Below, in pieces: positions 1 through 6,183 of a stretch of 6,348 nucleotides of DNA. A model generated the notes under the pieces. The model did not search any database, was not told the DNA's origin, and saw only the letters and a list, made by a program, of their open reading frames with translations. Origin of the DNA: Streptomyces lilacinus. Lineage in GTDB: Bacteria > Actinomycetota > Actinomycetes > Streptomycetales > Streptomycetaceae. A program made the translations under genes and the position numbers. How positions within the stretch are numbered: the stretch's first letter is position 1; each line of letters starts with the position of its first letter. The stretch lies in contig KL569498.1 of NCBI GenBank assembly GCA_000715685.1, forward strand, positions 420-6,767. Reading direction: 5' to 3'.

Positions 1-17
1 ATGTGTATAAGAGACAG
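1..17 (+). other. Tn5/Nextera mosaic-end adapter remnant (not genomic)
   Basis: The first 17 bases, ATGTGTATAAGAGACAG, match 17 of the 19 bases of the Tn5 transposase mosaic end used in tagmentation libraries; only the leading AG is missing. Genomic sequence starts at about base 18. The adapter creates a false ATG at base 1, whose reading begins MCIRDS, and places a TAA at 8-10 in the comEC frame. That TAA makes comEC appear to begin at a GTG at base 20. Neither is a biological start. This is library contamination, not a resident transposon. Confidence 0.96.
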
Positions 18-2059
18 CCGTGGTGGTGGAGGCCGAGGCGACTCGGCTCACCACGGGCGGGGCCGTCACGGAGGTCCGTACGCCGGTCCTGCTGATGGCC
101 CCTCAGTCCTGGCTGGGGATCCTGCCGTCCACCGTGCTGAGGGTCGAGGGACGGCTCGCGCCGCCCACTCGGCACGACGACCGCGTCGCGGCCGTCGTAC
201 GGGTCGGCAGCGACGCGCGACCCCGGGTTGTCGCGTCCCCCTCCGCCCTCCAGCGGGCGGCCGGTCGGCTGCGGGCGGGGCTGCGGGAGGCGACCGACGG
301 GCTGGCCCCGGATGCCCGGGCGCTGCTGCCCGGGCTGGTCGTCGGGGACACCTCGCGTGTTCCCCCGGACCTCGACGAGGCCTTCAGGGCCACGGATCTG
401 ACGCATCTGCTCGCTGTGTCCGGCGGCAACCTCGCCGTTCTGCTGCTCCTCCTGACCGGACCGGCCCATCTCGCCTCGCGTGCCGAGCGCCGTGGGCTCG
501 CGGCTCGGCTCGGCATCCCGCTGCGGCTGACGGCGGTGCTCGGCGGCGGGATCACGCTCGGCTTCGTGATCGTGTGTCGGCCGGACCCGAGCGTGCTGCG
601 GGCCGCCGCGTGCGGCCTGATCACCCTGCTGGCCATCGGCACGGGACGGCGCCGCAGCCTGCTGCCCGCCCTGGCGGCGGCCGTCGTGCTGCTCGTGCTC
701 CACGACCCCTGGCTCGCCCGCGCCCCGGGCTTCTGCCTGTCCGTCCTGGCCACCGGCGCCCTGCTGACCCTCGCCCCGCGCTGGGGCGCGGCCCTGCGGC
801 GGCGGGGCGTGCCGCCGCGCGTCGCGGAGGCCCTCGCGGCGGCGGCCGCGGCGCAGGCCGTGTGCGCGCCCGTGATCGTGGTGCTGGCGGCCCGGGTGAG
901 CCTGGTCGCGGTGCCGTGCAATCTTCTGGCCGAGCCGGCGGTGGCTCCCGCCACCGTGCTGGGCTTCGCCGCGCTCGCCGCCGCCCCGGTGGCGATGCCG
1001 GTCGCCCACGGCCTGGCCTGGCTCGCCGGCCGGCCCGCCCTGTGGACGGCGGCGGTGGCCCGTACGGGCGCGGGGCTGCCCGGGGCGGAGGTGGCCTGGC
1101 CCTCGGGCTGGTCCGGCGGGCTGGGGCTCGCGGCGGTGACGGTGTCCGTCGTGCTGGCCGGCCGCCGGCTGTTCCGGCACCCGTGGGTGTGCGCGGGGTG
1201 TGCCCTGGTCCTGCTGCTCGCGGTGGTCCGCCCGGCGCCGCTGACGCGGGTCGTCACGGGCTGGCCGCCGCCGGACTGGCGGCTGGTCGCGTGCGACGTG
1301 GGTCAGGGGGACGCCCTCGCGCTGGCGGCCGGGCCGCACACCGCCGTGGTCGTGGACACCGGTCCCGAGCCGCGCGCCGTCGACCGCTGTCTGCGGGATC
1401 TGGAGGTCGACACGGTGCCGCTCGTGCTGTTGAGCCACTTCCACGCCGATCACGTGGACGGTCTGCCCGGTGTGCTGCGCGGCCGGGCGGTGGGGGCGAT
1501 CGAGACGACGCCGTTCGCCCGGCCGGCCGGGCAGGCGGCCTTCGTGCGCCGCCTGGCGGAGCGGGCGCGGGTGCCGGTGGTCGCCGCGGCGGCGGGGGAG
1601 CGGCGGCACCTCGGGGAGCTGTCCTGGGAGGTGCTGTGGCCGCCGCCCCCGGGGACGTCCGTCGCCGCCGAGGACGGGCCCAACGACGCGAGCGTGGTCC
1701 TGCTCGTCCGTACGGGCGGGCTCAGCCTGCTCCTGCTGGGGGACCTCGAGCCGCCGGCCCAGGAGGAGCTGCGGGAGGCGCGTCCCGATCTGCCGCCGGT
1801 GGACGTCCTCAAGGTCGCCCACCACGGCTCGGCCCACCAGGATCCCCGGCTGCTGCGCGGCCTCGGCCCCCGCCTCGCCCTGATCTCGGCGGGCGCCGGA
1901 AACCCGTACGGCCATCCGGCCGCCCGCACGGTGGCGGCGCTGCGGGCTCAGGGTGCGGTGGTCCTGCGCACCGACACGGACGGCCCGGTCGCGGTGACCG
2001 GGGAGGGGGAGGCCGTCACCCGGGGCCGTGGGCCCCGGGTCGGGCCGCGGGTCACTCGA
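18..2059 (+). CDS. comEC: ComEC/Rec2 family competence protein, 5'-truncated, no authentic stop found
   Basis: ComEC forms the inner-membrane channel that carries single-stranded DNA into the cytoplasm in transformable bacteria; its role in streptomycetes is not established. Counting from the GTG at base 20, the ComEC core reads ALLPGLVVGDTS and then LTHLLAVSGGN (about 127-137). About eight hydrophobic segments follow, between residues ~130 and ~402. A metallo-beta-lactamase-like domain then begins with CDVGQGD (425-431) and DTG (446-448). It carries the metal-binding motif HFHADH (473-478), LGDLE around D575 and AHHGS with H601/H602, and ends near the YGHP motif. The N-terminal part (OB-like region and first helices) lies beyond the contig edge. 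Recognisable similarity ends near 2020-2050. The frame has no stop until 3941-3943, deep inside other genes, so the end given is a guess: a CGA at 2057-2059, one base from TGA, beside the stop of the convergent gene. Family assignment is secure; the 3' boundary is not. Confidence 0.9.
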
Positions 2060-2348
2060 CCTCGAGCCACCCGTCGTACTCGTCGGCCAGCTCGCGCAGC
2101 GCGGCGACGTCCAGCTCGCCGTCCGGGTCCTCGAGGACCACCAGCCACTGGGCGTCCTCGGCGTCGTCCTCGCCGGCGAGCGCCTCGCGCACGATCTGGG
2201 GGTCGTCGTCCAGGCCGAAGCGTCGGCCCGCCTCGTCCGCGGCCTCCTCGGCGGCGTCGCGGTCGGGCAGCACCAGCAGGTGCCGAACGGGTTCTGAAGA
2301 AGCGGAAAGGAAGGAGGAAGCGCTGGTCACCCGCCCATTGTGCGACAT
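2052..2348 (-). CDS. small acidic hypothetical protein with RraB-like C-terminus
   Basis: This 98-residue reading runs from ATG (2346-2348) to TGA (2052-2054), convergent with comEC and divergent from holA. The body from RHLLVLPDRDAAEEAADEAG onward uses typical high-GC codons and is rich in Asp and Glu. It looks like one small alpha/beta domain: a strand (HLLVLP), a helix (DAAEEAADEAGRRFG), a strand (QWLVVLEDP) and a helix ending in LADEYDGW (YDGW at 91-94). From memory, that last pattern resembles the end of RraB, an RNase E regulator in E. coli (LAEKF..EYDGW), and the order of elements is compatible. Function is unproven and the similarity is short. Residues 8-22 are serine-rich and encoded by codons unusual for this genome, and no clear ribosome binding site precedes the ATG. 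The true start could therefore lie further in. No signal peptide or membrane segment is visible. Confidence 0.75.
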   Translation of the reverse strand: MSHNGRVTSASSFLSASSEPVRHLLVLPDRDAAEEAADEAGRRFGLDDDPQIVREALAGEDDAEDAQWLVVLEDPDGELDVAALRELADEYDGWLEVE

Positions 2349-2402
2349 GGTTCGGCGGCTGTTCGAGGGGGTCTGTCACTGGGGCGTGGGATGCTGTTCC
2401 CG

Positions 2403-3389
2403 ATGGCCAGGAAGACTGCAACCGACGACCCGCTCGCCCCCCTGACGCTCGCCGTGGGCCAGGAGGATCTCCTCCTCGACCGCGCCGTGCAGGAGGTGGT
2501 GGCGGCCGCCCGCGCGGCCGACGCGGACACCGACGTCCGCGACCTCACCCCCGACGCCCTCCAGCCGGGCACGCTTGCCGAGCTGACCAGCCCGTCGCTC
2601 TTCGCCGAGCGCAAGGTGGTGATCGTTCGGAACGCCCAGGACCTCTCCGCGGACACGATCAAGGACGTGAAGGGCTACCTCGGCGCGCCCGCCGAGGAGA
2701 TCACGCTCGTCCTGCTGCACGCCGGCGGCGCCAAGGGCAAGGGGCTGCTGGACGCGGCCCGCAAGGCCGGGGCCCGGGAGGTCGCCTGCCCGAAGATGAC
2801 CAAGCCGGCCGACCGGCTGGCGTTCGTCCGCTCGGAGTTCCGCGCGACCGGCCGCTCGGCCACGCCCGAGGCCTGCCAGGCCCTGGTGGACGCGATCGGC
2901 AGCGACCTGCGCGAGCTGGCGAGCGCCTGCGCGCAGCTCGTCGCCGACGTGGAGGGTGTGATCGACGAGGCCGTCGTCGCCCGGTACTACACGGGCCGCG
3001 CGGAGGCGTCGAGCTTCACGGTCGCCGACCGTGCGGTGGAGGGTCGGGCGGCCGAGGCCCTGGAGGCCCTGCGCTGGGCCATGTCCACGGGCGTCGCCCC
3101 CGTGCTGATCACCAGCGCGCTCGCCCAGGGCGTCCGCTCGATCGGCAAGCTCGCCTCGGCGCCGCGCGGGGCCCGCCCCGGCGATCTCGCCCGCGACCTC
3201 GGCATGCCGCCGTGGAAGATCGACCGGGTGCGCCAGCAGATGCGCGGCTGGTCGGCGGACGGCGTGGCCGCGGCGCTGACCGCCATCGCGGAGGCGGACG
3301 CGGGGGTCAAGGGTGGCGGGGACGACCCGGAGTACGCCCTGGAGAAGGCGGTCGTCGCCGTCGCGAGGGCGGCCCGCAGCCGCTCCTGA
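2403..3389 (+). CDS. holA: DNA polymerase III subunit delta (clamp-loader wrench)
   Basis: The delta subunit opens the beta sliding clamp so that the clamp loader (delta, delta', tau/gamma) can place it on primed DNA during replication. The product is 328 residues, a normal length for actinobacterial HolA. Family features visible in order are the N-terminal PLTLAVGQEDLLLDRAV segment, KVVIVRNAQDL (71-81), a middle domain with the DLRELASA helix, and a C-terminal collar domain. The collar starts near FTVADRAVEGR (from 205) and includes DLARDLGMPPWKIDRVR. As expected for delta, no functional Walker A motif is evident. The ATG at 2403 (MARKTA) matches the start I expect for streptomycete homologues. 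An in-frame ATG at 2391 (MLFPMARK), with a G-rich stretch just upstream, is an alternative. No strong Shine-Dalgarno sequence precedes 2403. The gene is divergent from the small hypothetical, with only 54 bases between starts, and is followed by a strong hairpin. Confidence 0.95.
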   Translation: MARKTATDDPLAPLTLAVGQEDLLLDRAVQEVVAAARAADADTDVRDLTPDALQPGTLAELTSPSLFAERKVVIVRNAQDLSADTIKDVKGYLGAPAEEITLVLLHAGGAKGKGLLDAARKAGAREVACPKMTKPADRLAFVRSEFRATGRSATPEACQALVDAIGSDLRELASACAQLVADVEGVIDEAVVARYYTGRAEASSFTVADRAVEGRAAEALEALRWAMSTGVAPVLITSALAQGVRSIGKLASAPRGARPGDLARDLGMPPWKIDRVRQQMRGWSADGVAAALTAIAEADAGVKGGGDDPEYALEKAVVAVARAARSRS

Positions 3390-3441
3390 GGACGGCGCGG
3401 GTCCAAAGCTCGGGATCCCGAAAGGCCCCGGACAGCCCGAA

Positions 3442-3480
3442 GGCCCCGTGCCCGCCCTGGGGAAGGGCGGGCACGGGGCC
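3442..3480 (+). terminator. strong GC hairpin between convergent holA and rpsT
   Basis: A perfect 16-bp inverted repeat pairs 3442-3457 (GGCCCCGTGCCCGCCC) with 3465-3480, with a 7-base loop (TGGGGAA). It begins 53 bases after the holA stop. No T-tract follows, which is common for streptomycete terminators, and the symmetric stem could act in both directions. Bases 3481-3487 (CGGGATC) can also pair with 3414-3420 (GATCCCG). That extends the right arm without a break, while the left arm is interrupted by 21 bases (3421-3441). The rest of the 3390-3622 gap shows only a minor 5-bp hairpin at 3495-3508 and the rpsT hairpin. Confidence 0.88.
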
Positions 3481-3597
3481 CGGGATCGTTCAGCGAGCCC
3501 TGAGGCTCATGCCGCACCCGCGTGGCGAACGACCGAGTGCGGCGAGGGTGCCGGTTCGGAGCGGTAGAGGGGCCGCTGAATCCGTACCGGCGAAGAA

Positions 3598-3615
3598 CCG
3601 GGGCTCACGCCCCGG
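3598..3615 (-). terminator. short hairpin terminator after rpsT
   Basis: CCGGGGC (3598-3604) pairs perfectly with GCCCCGG (3609-3615), giving a 7-bp stem with a 4-base loop. It starts 7 bases past the rpsT stop in the direction of rpsT transcription. On that strand the stem is followed by TTCTTC, a weak T-rich tail. This fits a modest intrinsic terminator for rpsT, backed up by the stronger hairpin further on. Confidence 0.6.
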
Positions 3616-3622
3616 AGAGGCT

Positions 3623-3889
3623 TCAGCCCTTGAGGGCGGCAACCTGCTTGGCCAGCGCCGACTTCTTGTTGGCGGCGGCGTTCTTGTGCAGGACACCCTT
3701 GCTGGCGGCCTTGTCGAGCTTCTTGCCGGCGAAGGCGACGGCAGCCGTGGCCTTCTCGGCGTCGCCGGCGAGGAGAGCCTCGCGGGCCGCGCGGACAGCG
3801 GTCTTGACCGAGGACTTGACGGCCTTGTTACGCAGGCGCGCCTTCTCGTTGGTCTTGTTCCGCTTCATCTGGGACTTGATGTTCGCCAC
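3623..3889 (-). CDS. rpsT: 30S ribosomal protein S20
   Basis: S20 is a primary binding protein of the small ribosomal subunit; it contacts 16S rRNA and helps assembly. The product is 88 residues, the usual length. It has the family's N-terminal signature (M)[20 protein letters not shown], a strongly basic helical body ([15 protein letters not shown]), and the C-terminal [20 protein letters not shown]. The start is GTG at 3887-3889, with an AAAAGG purine stretch about 8 bases upstream as a plausible ribosome binding site. The stop is TGA at 3623-3625. The gene stands alone, divergent from lepA and convergent with holA, which is its common placement in actinobacteria. In E. coli, rpsT uses a UUG start and represses its own translation; whether the GTG here plays a similar part is inference. 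Confidence 0.98.
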   Translation of the reverse strand: MANIKSQMKRNKTNEKARLRNKAVKSSVKTAVRAAREALLAGDAEKATAAVAFAGKKLDKAASKGVLHKNAAANKKSALAKQVAALKG

Positions 3890-3970
3890 GAAAAGAGCCT
3901 TTTCAGGTTCGTTGGATTTCGATTCAGTGTGCCGTGTACGTGAGAGAGGGCACGACAGACACAGTGGACC

Positions 3971-4000
3971 AGGCTACCAGTACGCCCTCCGGCCTCCCAA
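3971..4000 (-). promoter_or_regulatory. candidate housekeeping-sigma promoter for rpsT
   Basis: Read on the minus strand, TTGGGA (3995-4000) and TAGCCT (3971-3976) are separated by 18 bases. These resemble the -35 (TTGAC-like) and -10 (TAnnnT) elements of the principal streptomycete sigma factor HrdB. Transcription would start near 3964 and give a leader of roughly 75 bases. The -35 match is only partial. I found no convincing promoter for lepA in the same 211-base divergent region (3890-4100). That region also holds a 12-base near-palindrome, CATGGGACCATG, at 4021-4032. Confidence 0.4.
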
Positions 4001-4100
4001 ACCGGACCGAGGCCGCCGGTCATGGGACCATGGTGGGGTCGTACATCCGACTCCCGCCGAGACCAGCGTTCAAACGCCGAAGTCACCGAATGGATCCTGC

Positions 4101-5966
4101 GTGCCCGCGACCCCTACCAACGTGCCCGAGCCGAGCCGTACCGACCCGGCTCTGATCCGTAACTTCTGCATCATCGCGCACATCGACCATGGCAAGTCGA
4201 CGCTCGCCGACCGGATGCTCCAGCTGACCGGCGTGGTCGACCAGCGGCAAATGCGCGCGCAGTACCTCGACCGGATGGACATCGAGCGCGAGCGCGGCAT
4301 CACGATCAAGTCCCAGGCGGTCCGTCTGCCCTGGGCGCCCACCGAGGGCGAGGGCGTGGGCACGACCCACATCCTGAACATGATCGACACGCCGGGCCAC
4401 GTGGACTTCACCTACGAGGTCTCCCGCTCCCTGGCCGCGTGCGAGGGCTGCATCCTGCTCGTGGACGCGGCCCAGGGCATCGAGGCCCAGACCCTCGCCA
4501 ACCTCTACCTGGCGATGGAGAACGACCTCACGATCATCCCGGTCCTCAACAAGATCGACCTGCCGGCCGCCCAGCCGGAGAAGTTCGCCGCCGAGCTGGC
4601 CAACCTCGTCGGCTGCGAGCCCGAGGACGTGCTGCGCGTCTCCGCGAAGACCGGCATGGGCGTCGAGGCGCTGCTGGACAAGGTCATCCGCGAGGTCCCG
4701 GCCCCGGTCGGCGTCAAGGACGCCCCCGCCCGCGCGATGATCTTCGACTCGGTCTACGACGCCTACCGGGGCGTCGTGACGTACGTCAAGGTCGTCGACG
4801 GCACGCTCAGCAAGCGCGAGCGCATCAAGATGATGTCGACCGGCGCCGCCCACGAGCTGCTGGAGATCGGCACCAACTCGCCCGAGATGACCCCGGCCGA
4901 CGGCCTGTCCGTCGGCGAGGTGGGCTATCTGATCACCGGCGTGAAGGACGTCCGCCAGTCCAAGGTCGGCGACACCATCACCACGCTGAGCAAGGGCGCC
5001 ACCGAGGCCCTGGGCGGCTACAAGGACCCCAAGCCGATGGTGTTCTCGGGCCTGTACCCGCTGGACGGCTCGGACTACCCCGAGCTGCGCGAGGCCCTCG
5101 ACAAGCTGCAGCTCAACGACGCCGCACTGGTGTACGAGCCGGAGACCTCGGCCGCGCTGGGCTTCGGCTTCCGCGTCGGCTTCCTGGGCCTGCTGCACCT
5201 GGAGGTCGTCCGCGAGCGCCTCGAGCGCGAGTTCGGCCTCGACCTGATCGCCACCGCGCCGAACGTGGTCTACCGCGTCGACATGGAGGACGGGACCGAG
5301 CACACGGTCACCAACCCCAGCGAGTTCCCGACCGGCAAGATCGACAAGGTTCACGAGCCGGTCGTGCGCGCCACGATCCTCGCCCCCAGCGAGTTCATCG
5401 GCGCGATCATGGAGCTGTGCCAGACCCGCCGCGGCGTCCTGATGGGCATGGACTACCTCTCCGAGGACCGCGTCGAGATCCGCTACACCCTCCCCCTCGC
5501 CGAGGTCGTCTTCGACTTCTTCGACCAGCTGAAGTCCAAGACCCGCGGCTACGCCTCCCTCGACTACGAGCCCACCGGCGAGCAGACCGCCGACCTGGTC
5601 AAGGTCGACATCCTGCTGCACGGCGACAAGGTCGACGCCTTCTCCGCGATCACGCACAAGGACAAGGCCTACGCCTACGGCGTCCGCCTGGTCGCCAAGC
5701 TGCGGGAGCTCATCCCGCGGCAGAACTTCGAGGTGCCGATCCAGGCCGCCATCGGCTCCCGGGTCATCGCCCGCGAGACCGTGCGCGCCATCCGCAAGGA
5801 CGTCCTCGCCAAGTGCTACGGCGGTGACATCTCCCGTAAGCGGAAGCTGCTGGAGAAGCAGAAGGAAGGCAAGAAGCGCATGAAGATGGTCGGCAGCGTG
5901 GAGGTCCCGCAGGAGGCCTTCATCGCGGTGCTGTCCAGCGACGAGGGCGACAAGACCAAGAAGTAG
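4101..5966 (+). CDS. lepA: elongation factor 4 (LepA), translational GTPase
   Basis: LepA/EF4 is a conserved ribosome-associated GTPase linked to back-translocation of stalled ribosomes and to 30S subunit maturation. The product is a full-length 621 residues. GTPase motifs are intact: G1 AHIDHGKST (26-34), G2 region [12 protein letters not shown]3 DTPGHVDF (from 96), G4 NKID (150-153) and G5 SAKTG (181-185). The EF-G-like domains follow ([22 protein letters not shown]), then the LepA-specific C-terminal domain with [20 protein letters not shown] (from 571) and a Lys-rich tail ending KTKK. The GTG at 4101 gives the expected (M)[21 protein letters not shown]-terminus. The frame is open further upstream to 3522, but that stretch runs antisense through rpsT and is not LepA-like. 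The ribosome binding site is weak (TGGA at 4091-4094). The gene is divergent from rpsT and closed by a hairpin terminator. Confidence 0.98.
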   Translation: MPATPTNVPEPSRTDPALIRNFCIIAHIDHGKSTLADRMLQLTGVVDQRQMRAQYLDRMDIERERGITIKSQAVRLPWAPTEGEGVGTTHILNMIDTPGHVDFTYEVSRSLAACEGCILLVDAAQGIEAQTLANLYLAMENDLTIIPVLNKIDLPAAQPEKFAAELANLVGCEPEDVLRVSAKTGMGVEALLDKVIREVPAPVGVKDAPARAMIFDSVYDAYRGVVTYVKVVDGTLSKRERIKMMSTGAAHELLEIGTNSPEMTPADGLSVGEVGYLITGVKDVRQSKVGDTITTLSKGATEALGGYKDPKPMVFSGLYPLDGSDYPELREALDKLQLNDAALVYEPETSAALGFGFRVGFLGLLHLEVVRERLEREFGLDLIATAPNVVYRVDMEDGTEHTVTNPSEFPTGKIDKVHEPVVRATILAPSEFIGAIMELCQTRRGVLMGMDYLSEDRVEIRYTLPLAEVVFDFFDQLKSKTRGYASLDYEPTGEQTADLVKVDILLHGDKVDAFSAITHKDKAYAYGVRLVAKLRELIPRQNFEVPIQAAIGSRVIARETVRAIRKDVLAKCYGGDISRKRKLLEKQKEGKKRMKMVGSVEVPQEAFIAVLSSDEGDKTKK

Positions 5967-5991
5967 CGCCTCCGGCACGACCGCGTCGCAC

Positions 5992-6037
5992 GAGGGCCGG
6001 GCCCCGATCAGTACTGGTCGGAGCCCGGCCCTCCTTC
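5992..6037 (+). terminator. intrinsic-type terminator after lepA
   Basis: GAGGGCCGGGC (5992-6002) pairs perfectly with GCCCGGCCCTC (6023-6033), an 11-bp stem. After one C/A mismatch (6003/6022) the stem continues with CCGATCA (6004-6010) against TGGTCGG (6015-6021), including one G-T pair, and closes on a GTAC tetraloop. It starts 26 bases after the lepA stop and is followed by CTCCTTCGT, a weak pyrimidine tail. It should separate lepA from the acyl-CoA ligase. Confidence 0.85.
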
Positions 6038-6108
6038 GTAGGTCACCGCGCGGGCATCGATCGTCAACCCGTCCGGCTCGCACTCTTACGCGACGGGCCC
6101 TTCGGCTT

Positions 6109-6114
6109 TACCCT
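6109..6114 (+). promoter_or_regulatory. possible -10 element for the acyl-CoA ligase gene
   Basis: TACCCT at 6109-6114 fits the TAnnnT pattern of a principal-sigma -10 box. The sequence 18 bases upstream (CTTACG, 6085-6090) is a poor -35 match. Transcription would start near 6120, which would place the inverted repeat at 6130-6147 just downstream of it. This is a weak candidate based on short matches only. Confidence 0.25.
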
Positions 6115-6129
6115 GATCACTGCTTACAA

Positions 6130-6147
6130 GGTTACTCGCGAGTCACC
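6130..6147. promoter_or_regulatory. 18-bp near-perfect inverted repeat, putative repressor operator
   Basis: GGTTACTCG/CGAGTCACC pairs at 8 of 9 symmetric positions; the only mismatch is 6133/6144. It lies 36 bases before the ligase start, between the possible -10 and the ribosome binding site. This size and placement are typical of an operator for a dimeric repressor such as a TetR-family protein, a family that often controls fatty-acid genes in actinobacteria. Without a loop it is unlikely to be an RNA hairpin. The cognate regulator is not in the window. Confidence 0.45.
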
Positions 6148-6173
6148 AGCAACCCAGCAACGGAGCGGGCCCC

Positions 6174-6178
6174 GGAGG
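6174..6178 (+). promoter_or_regulatory. ribosome binding site deciding the ligase start
   Basis: A clear GGAGG lies 5 bases before the GTG at 6184. An ATG at 6179-6181, immediately after the GGAGG, is followed one codon later by TGA, so it cannot be the start. The GTG is therefore the supported initiation codon. Confidence 0.8.
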
Positions 6179-6183
6179 ATGTC

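Noticed and set aside
1..17. Resident Tn5-like transposon end
   Set aside because: Only the engineered mosaic end is present, exactly at the contig tip, with no transposase or target duplication; library adapter is the simpler explanation.
2340..2402. Upstream GTG start at 2340 for holA
   Set aside because: The added residues (MRHGSAAVRGG...) do not look like HolA and overlap the start of the divergent small gene; the MARKTA start is the expected one. ATG 2391 remains possible.
1..2445. 814-codon open frame on the + strand starting MCIRDS
   Set aside because: It starts in adapter sequence and runs in a shifted frame across comEC, with Arg/Gly/Ala-rich low-complexity translation typical of a GC-rich shadow frame.
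2323..2445. Short leader peptide initiating at CTG 2323 or ATG 2347 after AAGGAGG
   Set aside because: CTG is a rare start, the ATG is about 29 bases from the motif, and the peptide has no recognisable feature; not enough support for a gene.
2060..3943. Extension of the comEC frame through holA to 3943 as a giant fusion protein
   Set aside because: The extra residues are Arg/Pro/Gly-rich with no domain, and overlap well-supported genes in other frames or strands.
4021..4032. CATGGGACCATG near-palindrome upstream of lepA as an operator
   Set aside because: Arms are only 5 bp with a 2-base gap and no supporting promoter nearby; easily chance.
3522..4100. N-terminal extension of lepA to an ATG at 3522
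   Set aside because: It would be encoded antisense to rpsT, and its sequence has no LepA similarity; the GTG at 4101 gives the standard N-terminus.
4083..6083. 666-codon open frame antisense to lepA
   Set aside because: It is a mirror of lepA codon bias (rich in Leu, Val, Gly, Asp, His), with no domain, and it spans the lepA terminator.
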